64,000 bases of DNA, from NCBI GenBank assembly GCA_009760885.1, contig CM019704.1, positions 15,734,929-15,798,928 on the forward strand, in the 5' to 3' direction. This document shows positions 35,520-45,767 of the stretch, piece after piece. The stretch's first letter is position 1. Every line of letters starts with the position of its first letter. The position numbers and the translations under genes were made by a program. The stretch is from Achatina immaculata. Lineage: Eukaryota; Mollusca; Gastropoda; Stylommatophora; Achatinidae. The notes under the pieces are model-generated. The model made no database searches. It was not told where the DNA came from and saw only the letters and a list, made by a program, of their open reading frames with translations.

Positions 35520-36690
35520 TATTAAAACAATCATTTTATAACAGAAGTTATGTACATTTTAAACTGACAAACAAGGAGTGAACTCACCTTTTCATTGCTA
35601 ATTTTGCAATCTCCAGTGCTGATATTGTCTTTCCATCTTCATACAGTAAACAGAATATCTGATCCTAACAAACCAATAAGGCATTTGAAATAAATACAGT
35701 CTGTAATCTGTATCATTCATTATAAACTGTATATTTCAAAATACCAGAAGGACTGCAAATCGTTGTTTCCATACATGAGGAACAATGAAATCTATACAGA
35801 AGTATACAAAATTGCATACAAGCTCATTTTAAACTTCTCACTTGAAAGAGTGAAAAGATTTCACTGCTTAGACTAGATTTTCATCCCGTGAATCCATTAA
35901 AAAAACAAACAAAAAATAAACTGCTGGAAATGTATAAAAACCTAACAGATAAGATATGTCAGACTAACACACATTGTTTCGCTCTTCTGTCTGTGGCAGC
36001 CAACTCTAGCACCAAAATCTAGAACTCTTTGTTGCAAGAGTCCAAGAAAACGTCAAACACACTAGGATCGATTGGTTCCTCTATGTGATGGGCGATCGTG
36101 TGTAGGGGGGAAACTCCGATTAATATTTAGTCCGCATGATAGCAAGCCAGAGCGGAGGAGGGGATCGAAGATGCTGAGATGTTTGTGTAATATTTTCACA
36201 TCAGATTACCCCCGCTTAAGTTATTTTCCCCTAGGACTTGGACATTCTTGGCGCCAGCCATAAATATCGAAGCTTCGGTCTGGAAAGATTCCAGTTTCGA
36301 TAATACCGCTTAGATTCCCTGGTTGTGGAATCGAATCTCCAATCAATACGTCATGTGTTACGAGTGTTGTTTCATGATACCCAAGCACTGCTGTGTTGTC
36401 TGTTAATCTTCATGGAACTGAACATACAGTAAACGCCATGGATGTCTTGAAAATATAGGCATCAAAGATGGATTACACCTGTTTACCAAAATTCCAGTAA
36501 AAGATGCAAGAAATAGGGTCTCTGTACATTCCCCAACCGAGTGAAATCTTGCCTAATAGTCTACCTGGCACAGCAGCCTGTTTCAAAGAGACGGTATAAA
36601 GTCTTCACTAATTCTGGGTTCTCTAGGTCTAATAACTGCCAAGTAATCTGTCACAATCATCTTTGCTCTGAAAAGACTGAAAAATATCCC
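35520..36690. other. No gene recognised
   Basis: Non-repetitive, AT-rich DNA. I could not support any exon or RNA gene. Confidence 0.5.
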
Positions 36691-36691
36691 T

Positions 36692-36985
36692 CAGTCAGTC
36701 AGTCAGTCAGTCATTTGCATATCCCTTGCGGAACTTTGTCTCTCTTAAAGCTCTCTTGTAGGCCTATCGGTTGTAAACAAGATGCCCTGCTGCTGATGCA
36801 TCCATTTGCAGATTATTAACGATATCTTGCAGCCATTTTCGCCTTGGTTTTCCTCTCTTTCTTGTTCCCATTATGTATCTTTCCAAGACGGTCTGTTCTA
36901 AATTCTAATGACGTTTAATGTGTCCAAAATATTTAAGTTTTCTCTTCTTTACTAGCCAACCTTCCTCAAAATTAAGTTCTTGTAG
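36692..36985 (-). pseudogene. LINE family A 3' end, (GACT)n tail
   Basis: Reverse complement matches the family-A copy at 15660-15950 (KLKYFGHIKRH, GRPRRKW-type and NRxAYRRAL segments) with many substitutions. A cagtcagtcagtcagtca tail at 36693-36712 marks its 3' end. It is older than the 15490 copy. Confidence 0.75.
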
Positions 36986-37194
36986 AATGAATAAAAAGAT
37001 CCATATTGAATGTAAATTACTGAAGTGATGATTCTTGGATTTGTGAAGAGTACTTCTACAACCGCTGCTCTCGAGTGTTTGCCCACGTGACGCGATGTAA
37101 CACGGACTCATTTAGCAAGTGTATACCGTAACAGTGAGACAGCGGAGCAATCAGACATATTTCGTGTCGGAAAACGATTTTCTCTCCTACCTCC

Positions 37195-37260
37195 GGTGGT
37201 TCTCAAACTTTCTTTGCTCAAGGCACACTATCCTTTGTAGTGAGTCCTCGCGTCACACTA
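37195..37260 (+). mobile_element. hAT-like left end
   Basis: GGTGGTTCTCAAACTTTCTT then gctcaaggcacacta is a classic hAT terminus and subterminal. The downstream satellite unit cggcacacatagaaaat could derive from such an element, though no matching right end is clear. Confidence 0.4.
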
Positions 37261-37332
37261 ACCTACGAGTTGGCAACACTGCGGGAGACTAGATCTAAGC
37301 GCTAGGTTTACCAATCAGTTGTTAGAAGGCTT

Positions 37333-37705
37333 GTAACGTCAGTCAGTCAGTCATTTGCATGTCCCTTGCAGAACTTCTGCCTCTTTAACATCTCCCCTGT
37401 AGGCCTCTCTGTTGTAAGCAAGATGCCATGCTGCTGATTCGTCTATTCGTAGACCATCAACGATGTCTTGCAGGCACCTTCCCCTTGGTCTTCCTCTCTT
37501 TCTTTTTTTTCCATTATGTATCCTTCCAAGACGGTCTTCTCTAAATTATCATGACGTTTAATGTGTCCAAAATATTTAAGTTTTCTCTGCTTAATCTTCC
37601 TTACTAGCCAGCCTTCTTCAATATTAAGTTCTTGTAATATGAATATATTTGTTCTCTTTTTTGTGTCCATGATATTTGAAGGAATCTTCTGTAGCATTTA
37701 CATTC
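37333..37705 (-). pseudogene. LINE family A 3' end, minus strand
   Basis: On the minus strand, frames read KHINLFECKCYRRFLQISWT, QELNIEEGWLVRKIKQRKLK and YFGHIKRHDNLEKTVLEGYI, matching 15590-15830. The tail (GACT)n lies at 37338-37352. Frameshifts are present. Its 5' side runs toward the 21-bp minisatellite ~160 bp away. Confidence 0.82.
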
Positions 37706-37864
37706 AAAGAGATTTATGTGTTTCTCAGCTTCATGTATTTTATACATTCTCAGCTTTGTATGGTTCAACTGTACTGCAAAGGGTGCTCTTCTTCCCTCTT
37801 CAGTATTAATACTGAATGAAATTATTTTAATTATTATTTTACCAGCAAAATCACAATATCTCGA

Positions 37865-38405
37865 ACGTTTCACGGCACATATAGAAAATCTCACGGCACA
37901 CATAGAAAATCTTACGGCACACATAGAAAATCCCACGGCACACATATAAAATATCACGGCACACATAGAAAATATCACGGCACACATAGAAAATCTCATG
38001 CACACATAGAAAATATCACGGCACACATAGAAAATCTCACGGCACACATAGAAAATCCCGCGGGACACATAGAAAATCCCACGCCACACATAGAAAATCT
38101 CACGGCACACATAGAAAATCCCGCGGCACATATAGAAAATCTCACGGCACACATAGAAAATCCCGCGGCACACATAGAAAATCCCGCGGCACACATAGAA
38201 AATATCACGGCACACATAGAAAATCTCACGCGCACATAGAAAATCTCACGGCACACATAGAAAATCTCACGGCACACATAGAAAATCCCGCGGGACACAT
38301 AGAAAATCCCACGCCACACATAGAAAATCTCGCGGCACACATAGAAAATCTCACGGCACACATAGAAGATCCCGCGGCACACATAGAAAATCTCGCGGCA
38401 CACGT
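37865..38405. repeat. Minisatellite, 21-bp unit, about 25 copies
   Basis: Units cggcacacatagaaaatctca with cccg/cccac/atca variants. Since 21 bp equals seven codons, the minus strand stays open (FSMCAVR repeats). No gene is implied. Confidence 0.93.
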
Positions 38406-38639
38406 AGCTTGAAGTACAGCTTTTTTTCGGGTTTTTTTAAAAATAAGAACCGTATAGTACGGGTACTCGTTTAGTAAGTAATTATGAAATCGATTCCTCG
38501 GTTTATTGGTCCTTGGTAAGTGTGAGTACTGATTTTCATATAAGACAAGTGACAGTTTCCCACCATGCTTTGCCATATGTTTTCACGCAGACCTGATATT
38601 TGACCTTTGGCCCATTATTTACACATTAAGTTCACAGTA

Positions 38640-39443
38640 GAAAACTAGCACAAACCATCAAGGAAATGCACAGATACAAACTAGACATACCAGGAATACA
38701 AGAAGCAAGATGGACAGGACAAGGCAGAAGGAAATTAACAACACAGCACACAGAAGATACAATAATATGGTCAGGTAAAGAAGATCTTCATGAAGGAGGA
38801 GTAGCATTGATTATAACAAAAGAAGCATCAGGAGCATTGCTGAAATGGACCCCTATAAATGAGAGATTATTATATGCACGCTTCAACTCAAGATTCACGA
38901 AGCTGTCTATTATAGTTTGTTATGCACCAACAGAAGCAGCTGACGAGGAATTAAAAGAAGATTTTTACAACAGCCTCCAAGCAACAGTAGAAACAATACC
39001 CAAGCATGATATGCTACTCATCTTGTGTGACTTTAATGCAAAAGTGAGTGAGGAAAATGAAGATAGAAGAAGAATCATTGGAAGAGAAGGAATCGGAGAA
39101 ATAAATGAAAATGGAGAAAGACTGTGCAGTTTCTGTGAAGAAAACATGATGACCATCGGAGGGATAGATGAAGCCACTGACAGCAGTTATTGAGGAAAGA
39201 CGTTGGCGATGGTTGGGACATGTGCTCCGAATGACTGACAACTAACTACCAAAAATAGCACTAAGATGGACACCACAGGGGAACAGAAGTAAGGGTAGAC
39301 CAAAAGAGACATGGAGAAGAACAACAGAAAGGATGTTGAGCAGTAGAGGGCTCACCTGGGCAAGAGCGGGAAAAAAAAGCGAAGGACAGGCATTTGTGAA
39401 AAACCCTTGCGGAAGCCCCATGTGTCCTGGGCACGTAAGGTTC

Positions 39444-39450
<7 letters not shown>
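38640..39450 (+). pseudogene. LINE deletion derivative: endonuclease joined to 3' end
   Basis: The first part encodes the AP-endonuclease domain: LDIPGIQEARWTGQGRRKLT, HEGGVALIITKEASGALLKW and MLLILCDFNAKVSEENEDRR (DFNAKVG-like catalytic block). Near 39165-39185 it jumps into the sequence equivalent to 27040-27060 (gatgaagccactgaca), in a different frame. It then follows the last ~270 bp of the LINE at 25625-27320 (RRWRWLGHVLRMTDN, GRPKETWRRTTERM) to the same end and a (GA)n tail at 39452-39486. The reverse transcriptase is deleted; a short shared word at the junction suggests microhomology. Confidence 0.9.
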
Positions 39451-39491
<41 letters not shown>

Positions 39492-39689
39492 CACAGTAAA
39501 ACACACTGAATCGCAGTGAATGCTGTAAATCTAGAAACAGTATTTCGTTAAAAAAAAAAATTAAAAAAAATTACAGGCTTTAGGATTCGATTTGTAGAAA
39601 CAGGGAACCCACTTTTACAGGAAGAACCGAAAGAACTGGTACGGTCCCTGCCCAGCTCTGGTGTGACAACGCTGTAGTGAATACGGGAA

Positions 39690-39765
39690 TATGAACATGG
39701 TAAACCGCTAACATTATATAAATAAACCGCTAACATTATATAAATAAACCGCTAACGTAATAAAG
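39690..39765. repeat. Minisatellite, 22-bp unit, 3 copies
   Basis: Units accgctaacattatataaat, 22-bp spacing. Confidence 0.8.
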
Positions 39766-40514
39766 TAGATGTCGAGTAAAACAAAAATCAAAATCCAGTA
39801 ACATAAAGCTGTAGTACATGATTGTTGTGTTATCCGTCTCTAAATTTTTGTATGCGGAGGCGCGTCATCCATTTTGGAATTGCGACGTCAGCGGACCAGA
39901 TCAAAGATGGCTACTCCCTTGCAGGCATACACGATAGAAAAACAGCACACACAGTTATCCGTTCTTTGGGTGTCGGACGTTTTGAAACTGAAAGAGACGC
40001 CTTTCTACTGGAGACAAATTCTGGGTACATTACTTCCAGTCGGAGATAAAGTGAGCCAGCGAGGCGTGGCCATATTCTTCCTTGCTGAAACCAAAGAAGT
40101 TCCTTACAGCTCCGTGGGTCGGAAAATTGACGCTTACGCTCTTCTCGGACTTAAAGGTCAAATCATGGAATGTTACTTGTCCAGAAGGATACTGTGGTCT
40201 ACTTAAGAGCCACTTTTATAACCTACAGTAAGATCAAAACATCACGGTCTGATCAGTTCTGGGGTGTTGTTACGTCATGATAAGGCGTGGCCTCACGCGG
40301 CAAGTGAAACATCAGAACAAATTACGATTCAAAGTTTGGAGTGTTTTCCCCGTCCTTCATATTTACTCGACCTCGCACCTTGTGATAATTGTGTATTTGG
40401 GCCCATCGAGGATGCACTAAATGGGTAGTAGCTCAGTACGGACGACGAGATTAAAAGGCTATGCATAGCTGGTCACATGGTCAGTCAGATTTTTTTCCTC
40501 GAGGATTCCAGGCA

Positions 40515-40595
40515 TTAGTGGAGTGGTGGCAGATTTGCACTGATTAGTGGAGTGGTGGCAGATTTGCACTGATTAGTGGAGTGGTGGCAGATCTG
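40515..40595. repeat. Three tandem copies of a 29-bp mariner segment
   Basis: gattagtggagtggtggcag followed by atttgcact is repeated three times within the mariner 3' coding part, directly before the SINE insertion. Confidence 0.8.
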
Positions 40596-40608
40596 CGCTG
40601 AACGTGGT

Positions 40609-40894
40609 GGGTAAAGGTAAAGAAAAAGGTCCCGTTTCCACGCCACTAAGGCATATTGGGGAATACGGTGTTAGGCCCGTATTTTCCATGACCTTCGGCA
40701 CATGAAAGTGTGACGTGGTCAGTATCTCGCCTGGCCGCTTTGCCTTCTCAGATTTCTCTGGTACCCATTTTTAGGGGCTGGGTCAACCCCGGGGCCTTTC
40801 TGATGTGTACCAGACAAGGATCCCACTGCTGGGACTGAACCCGGTACCACCGGATTAGTAAACCGACCGCCTAACCACTCGGCTAACCAGGACG
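40609..40894 (-). mobile_element. tRNA-derived SINE (family A) with target duplication
   Basis: On the minus strand it begins cgtcctggttagccgagtgg, matching a tRNA A box (tagccgagtgg); a B box gggttcagtccc follows about 50 bp later. The body ends in a tttaccttta-type tail. The word gaacgtggt occurs at 40600-40608 and 40895-40903, a perfect 9-bp target duplication. A second copy is at 59580-59835. Confidence 0.9.
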
Positions 40895-41015
40895 GAACGT
40901 GGTAGGACTATGTTTAAAAGTGATAAGGAACTTTCAGTCACGTTTGAACATTTTATTCTGAACTGAAAAGTAAGCGGACTTTTTTTTTTAAGCGAGTTAC
41001 TTTTCAATTCGTCCT

Positions 41016-41400
41016 CTTACATTAGGAATCAACAAGATGTATTTCATTACTGTGTATTATTAATACAAACTTCATGAAAGAAGCACCTAAAACAGGAAAG
41101 CAATTTGCTCTTCGCTGTGAACTATATGTATATGTGAACTAAGCGTACACGTGCGCTGATGGAAATTTTTCAAACGGAAAACAACAAGGCTGTCGCACGG
41201 TTATTTAGCCAAGTAATGTAATGAATGGATAGCATTAGAAAAACAATGGACAAAGCACTTTTCATAAAAATGACAAGAGAGTGACCTTGACTTGAATCAC
41301 GGACTCCAGTAGCATGAGCAGCCGTCTCGCCAAGAGAAAACTGAGCATTATCCACTCAGCCATCCACACTCATACGTTACGCATTTATACCTATATACAC
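41016..41400. other. No gene recognised
   Basis: AT-rich DNA without repeat array or supported exon. Confidence 0.45.
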
Positions 41401-41407
41401 ACCCATA

Positions 41408-41451
41408 CCCCATACATACATACATACATACATACATACATACATACATAC
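41408..41451. repeat. (CATA)n microsatellite
   Basis: About ten CATA tetranucleotides. Confidence 0.92.
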
Positions 41452-41459
41452 AAATGTGT

Positions 41460-42100
41460 ATCACCACACTCTGCGTTAATATGCACTGACAATGTGCATT
41501 GTTTAACCCTTGCAAATCGTATTTGTGGAATGAATTAAGGCAAGTACAGGCATAACCTCATGAATCTCCTTACGTGGACATTCGCGAGTATCTGTGGCAA
41601 TGCTAAGCAAATAATTGCTTTAGATGCTCTGCATTTCCAGTACAAAAGCTTCAGGACATTTCCTACGGAAGTTTGAATCTAATTTCGACAATAAGAATGT
41701 TCCCATATCAGTAAAGGGAAATCATTAGACCCATGTTTACGTGCGGTATTGAAAGAAGCGAACCCAGCCCTCCCCCCTTCGTGGGCGAATTATAATGTTG
41801 GCAGAACCCACCAGCGACCAGGCGTCCATTTCTTGTCCGTGTCATAACGATTTCTGCACCAGCTAATGTTTATTTAATGCGGTAACTGCAGCCATCGATT
41901 TGTTTTGTGTCCGCTGTATTGTTTTACTTATCTCTCCTTTTAGCTGAATAATGTGTTCAGAAGTACGTTACGTTTTGGTTGGGGGGGAAAAAAGTGTGGG
42001 GGGGGGGGGGGGTCCCATATAAGAGAAGTCTATTTATAGTTTAATTGTCCAAGCAAATCCTAGAAGCTTCCACATTTCTTATTTTCATATCTCAGCCAAC
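41460..42100. other. No gene recognised; poly-G run
   Basis: Ordinary sequence. A 15-16 base G run lies at about 41998-42013. No supported gene. Confidence 0.45.
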
Positions 42101-42103
42101 TTC

Positions 42104-42113
42104 TTCTTCTTCT

Positions 42114-42163
<50 letters not shown>
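42104..42163. repeat. (CTT)n(CT)n microsatellite
   Basis: Five TTC triplets followed by about 22 CT dinucleotides. Confidence 0.93.
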
Positions 42164-42167
<4 letters not shown>

Positions 42168-42532
42168 GACACCGAATACAATTAATTATTTTCTGAATAG
42201 TCTCGAAAATTTTGTTTAGTAGATAGTCATTTATAATGTATGTAGTTACTTCCGTACTGAGTGAATGTTTAAGAGTGAAACGTAAATGTTACATTTTATT
42301 TTATGTCGCTCAGCTTCAATGTTAGTTATGTTTGTTATATGAACAGCATATTTGTAGAATGTCTGGAATAGAATGAAGGATGTATGATAAAGGGCAGAAT
42401 GTCAGACGGGCCTGACATAAAGATCAATCAATCAGTCTCTCTCTCCCTTTATTAGATAATCATCACGTGTCACTCAAAGAGCGTATAGAATGACACTCAA
42501 TGAAAATGCTGCGCTCGCTCTCTCTCTCTCGG

Positions 42533-43760
42533 GAGAAGGCCGTTGTGGCCCAGTGGATCCCATAACACTATGGGCTGTTGGAAACGACAGTGCTGACAGA
42601 CTTGCCAAATCTGGTAGCAGTCAACCTCAGCATTAATTTAATGCCTCGTACAGTGAACCCAAAACTATAATCAATGTTTAGTACAAGAACCTATGGACTG
42701 ACCGAGACAATTCACCTGTTAAAGATCGGATGACGCAGCTCTCACGTCAAGAACAAACCGCCATTTTCAACTACTCACATGACGCTGCTGATTACTAGCA
42801 CACCTGTATCGCCTCGGCCTGTCTGTCACACACCCCTGACTACACACGCGAAACATAACCCAGAGTACATCTTGCAGCTCTGCTGCCTCTGCCAAAAAGC
42901 CTGAAACCAGCTCTCCTCCCTCTACCAAGAAGCCTGAAGCCAGCTCTCCTCCCTCTACCAAGAAACATGAAACTAGCTCTCCTCCCTCTACCAAGAAACA
43001 TGAAACCACCTCTCCTCCCTCTACCAAGAAGCCTGAAGCCACCTCTCCTCCCTCTACCAAGAAGCCTGAAACCAGCTCTCCTCCCTCTACCAAGAACCCT
43101 GAAACCAGCTCTCCTCCCTCTACCAAAAACCCTGAAACCAGCTCTCCTCCCTCTACCAAGAAACATGAAACCAGCTCTCCTCCCTCTACCAAGAAACATG
43201 AAACCAGCTCTCCTCCCTCTACCAAGAAACATGAAACCAGCTCTCCTCCCTCTACCAAGAAACATGAAACCAGCTCTCCTCCCTCTACCAAGAAACATGA
43301 AACCAGCTCTCCTCCCTCTACCAAGAAACATGAAACCAGCTCTCCTCCCTCTACCAAGAAACATGAAACCAGCTCTCCTCCCTCTACCAAGAAGCCTGAA
43401 GCCACCTCTCCTCCCTCTACCAAGAAACATGAAACCAGCTCTCCTCCCTCTACCAAGAAACATGAAACCACCTCTCCTCCCTCTACCAAGAAACATGAAA
43501 CCAGCTCTCCTCCCTCTGCCAAGAAGCCTGAAGCCAGCTCTCCTCCCTTTACCAAGAAGCATGAAACCAGCTCTCCTCCCTCTACCAAGAAGCATGAAAC
43601 CAGCTCTGCTCCCTCTACCAAGAAACATGAAACCAGGCCACACGGAACGTACACTGGTAGACAAACTTTGGGGTGCACAGCAAGAACTCCACGAGACTGC
43701 ACACTTTGAACTAGACAATACATATAGATGTCTAATTCAATGAAGAGGAAGAAGAAGAAT
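42533..43760 (+). pseudogene. RNase H-type LINE (family B) 3' part with internal 33-bp expansion
   Basis: The plus strand reads WIPSHYGLLGNDSADRLAKS, the last RNase H block (H.G..GN..AD.LAK) of I-like LINEs. LWTDRDNSPVKDRMTQLSRQ and then HAKHNPEYILQLCCLCQKA follow, the degenerate zinc-knuckle/EHIL..CPLY region. The coding sequence resumes after the satellite with ERTLVDKLWGAQQELHETAH and FELDN, the KLWG..EEL..TA.F end also seen at 31118. Between these two blocks lies a 33-bp tandem array. Stops (42654, 42795 region) show it is dead. Confidence 0.85.
42893..43635. repeat. Minisatellite, 33-bp unit, about 22 copies, within a LINE
   Basis: Units contain ctctaccaagaaacatgaaa and ccagctctcctcc. 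One plus frame is open from 42840 to 43712 and encodes an 11-residue STKKHETSSPP-like repeat, which has no start codon and uses a different frame from the LINE. In the LINE frame the unit corresponds to the LSSLYQE.-NQ stretch that follows EYILQ. Opposite-strand ORFs of ~300 codons are artefacts. Confidence 0.93.
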
Positions 43761-43764
43761 AAGG

Positions 43765-44140
43765 TAATTGTGTAGTCACAGTCAAACTGATACCAATTCT
43801 TTTATTGTTCTTGTTGATTCATACTTGGCATTCAAATGCGTCAGTTTCCAGTAAGAAATTATAGATATAAACTGCATTTTCCTTTTTACCACATTGTGTT
43901 GCGTGTGCAAGTGCTAGTCAAAAAAAAAACGTAACAGCTAATCAAGGGAGGAAACCAACTGAAAAGTATATGAAAAGAAGCAAAAACGAATAAAGAAGTA
44001 TTTTTGTATATTTTTCAGTTGTTTGTGTCCAAAGATCTGTGGCTATTTTTTTACTCGCCCTCGTATATGCTATTTGCGCAGTAGGTCAGGTTTCCTTAAT
44101 CAGGGGTAATGTGGCCCTTAGGTATCAAAAAATGAATCTA
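43765..44140. other. No gene recognised
   Basis: AT-rich spacer without repeat or supported exon. Confidence 0.45.
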
Positions 44141-44145
44141 TTTTT

Positions 44146-44700
44146 TTTTCAAAGAATGCGATCCAAGGCTGCACGACTTTAGCCGACAGTTACTAATCAT
44201 TATCATCCCATCCGCTTTTCTCTTCCTCCCCTTTCCAAAGCGTAAATTTGTGCGTCTGCACTTTTAACTTTCCAGAACACTAAAATTCACACCATTGATA
44301 AGTACATTTCCACTACCTGCTGTTTACCGTGCTAAGAAAAGTTCGGTCAGCATTTGAACAGATATTTTACGGGCTATACGACATGTTCTACATTTTCCCC
44401 CATATTTTCATATCTCACGTAAGAATTTAATGTATCTAAAGTGGCGAAGTAGTTAGTAAGCTAGCCTCTCATGGCGGGAGTCAGCGGTTCAGGCCGAGAC
44501 GTCCCAGTCATGCAACAGTAAAAACGGGCACATGACACCTCCTGAAGCTGAGTAGGTAAAGGTGGCTAGATGGTCTTACTGCTGACCACATCACCTTCTA
44601 GTGTGGCCACTGGTGAAGGAAAATATGGGCAGCATATCCAACTAGTTGCCAAACATGATATGACAAGGCTATCTTTATTTATTTTACCTTCTGTAGGTAG
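44146..44700 (+). repeat. Left arm of a ~0.55-kb inverted repeat, contains SINE-B
   Basis: From gaatgcgatccaaggctgca onward this matches the reverse complement of 48660-49238 with modest divergence and small indels. The arm includes non-SINE sequence (44146-44447) and the SINE. Gene 1 lies between the arms. Confidence 0.8.
44448..44700 (+). mobile_element. tRNA-derived SINE (family B)
   Basis: gtggcgaagtagttagtaag resembles an A box and gcggttcaggcc a B box. The body shares gaccacatcaccttctagtg and ggaaaatatgggca with the copy at 48665-48941. The tail ends near ttaccttctgtaggta. Confidence 0.7.
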
Positions 44701-44704
44701 GAAG

Positions 44705-45690
44705 TGATATTCTCAGCCTGCATGTGACAGAATGACGTGCTGAAGAATTCAAGTGGCCTAACTTTACTCTCCCCCCCCCCTCCCTCTTACCTCTTTTATC
44801 AGAATTCGAATGCCAGTTAAACCAGTTTTTAAGACTACAACAGTGAACTGTTTGAAAAATACAAATAAATAGATCTAGTGACAAATATAAACGGGCTTAC
44901 TTTCTGTAAGTCACTTTTGTTTTTCACATTCTCTATCGGGCATTTCGTTAATATTCTAGAAGACATAAAACGAAATATCTTAATAATATCATTTATTAAA
45001 CAAAGCAAGTCTTCCAAAAGTAAAGGTCCATTACAGTGTATTAACGTGACTCCTGAAGCTGGAACTTTTTTTTTTTTTTTTGGGGTGACTCTCGTACTCG
45101 GTTCTAGAAATCGAGATCTCGGTCACCTGGTTGTGTTTGGGTGTGTGTATGTTTGTGTGTGTGTGGGGGGGGGGGGTGGTGAGGGTCCTCATTTTGAGGT
45201 TTCCCAGTATGGTAACCTTAGTACATGTACACGCATATGACCTTATCAAAGTTCATGGTGTTCGAGCACACACTCACACACATAATAAGACAAGAAGATC
45301 ATTTTTTTCTCCAAATAATCTCGCATTTTATTGATGGCCAAATATTCAAGAATTGTTTCACACAGAAATCAGAGCAACAAACGAGTGAACAAGTTTCATC
45401 CATTTTACAAACATGTACTGTAAATATGTCTCTCACAGTATAGGCATTCCAAGTTCTTTTTTTTTAATTTAATTTATTTTCAAGTATGTTTGCAGTTAAA
45501 GAAAAGATGTAAAGTAATGTACTTTGCACGAAAATAAGGATCAACATACAATCATGTCTGGAATTGCCAGCTTCCTTCAAACACAACATAATACATCATA
45601 AAATATATCTCATGATTATGTTTTCTGATCACTACACACATATAACATATATAAAATATGCCATCAACTGCGCTGATCATGAAAGAGACA
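44705..45690. other. Gene 1 3' flank and spacer
   Basis: Contains poly-C, poly-T and TG/G-rich runs (44769-44780, 45066-45082, 45137-45176). The part next to 45697 is the gene 1 3' UTR, nearly identical to the gene 2 3' flank. No other gene recognised. Confidence 0.5.
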
Positions 45691-45696
45691 ATGTTT

Positions 45697-45767
45697 CTAG
45701 TTATTCATCTTGTCCATACAGGTGCCGTGATCCATGTCCATCATGGAGTTCGCCATACACATCATGT
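45697..45767 (-). CDS. Gene 1 exon 3 (last two cysteines and stop)
   Basis: The exon begins after a T-rich tract and CAG. The first two bases complete a GAC codon with the last base of exon 2. It encodes DMMCMANSMMDMDHGTCMDK followed by a short tail, with TAG at 45699-45697. The 3' flank is nearly identical to that of the second copy for at least 130 bp, so the 3' UTR was duplicated too. Confidence 0.82.

Larger units (their letters stand above)
39885..41015 (+). pseudogene. Mariner transposase pseudogene interrupted by a SINE
   Basis: Pieces in several frames follow the order of a mariner (DD34D) transposase: MATPLQAYTIEKQ at 39907, SGYITSSRR, GRKIDAYALLGLK, QIMECYLSRRILWST, GLISSGVLLRHDKAWPHAAS (second catalytic region, HDNARPH type), CFPRPSYLLDLAPCDNCVFG (third) and DFFPRGFQALVEWWQIC. 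The third block has YLLDLAPCD, so the Asp is kept. The FQALVEWW segment is followed by a 29-bp unit in three copies (40515-40595). A SINE is then inserted at 40609-40894, after which the element resumes. Dead element. Confidence 0.75.

Noticed and set aside
35590..36540. Possible unique exons in a repeat-free stretch.
   Set aside because: No frame showed recognisable domains or consistent splice sites.
37604..38403. Minus-strand ORFs with a seven-residue FSMCAVR repeat.
   Set aside because: A 21-bp minisatellite keeps one frame open by chance; the flanks are LINE fragment and simple DNA.
40609..40894. A possible functional tRNA gene, because the A and B boxes are well formed.
   Set aside because: The body, tail and target duplication show a SINE; the cloverleaf is not complete.
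42767..43743. Long ORFs on both strands and a mucin-like STKKHETSSPP repeat frame.
   Set aside because: The array is an expanded LINE segment; the mucin-like frame has no start codon and is out of frame with the flanking LINE.
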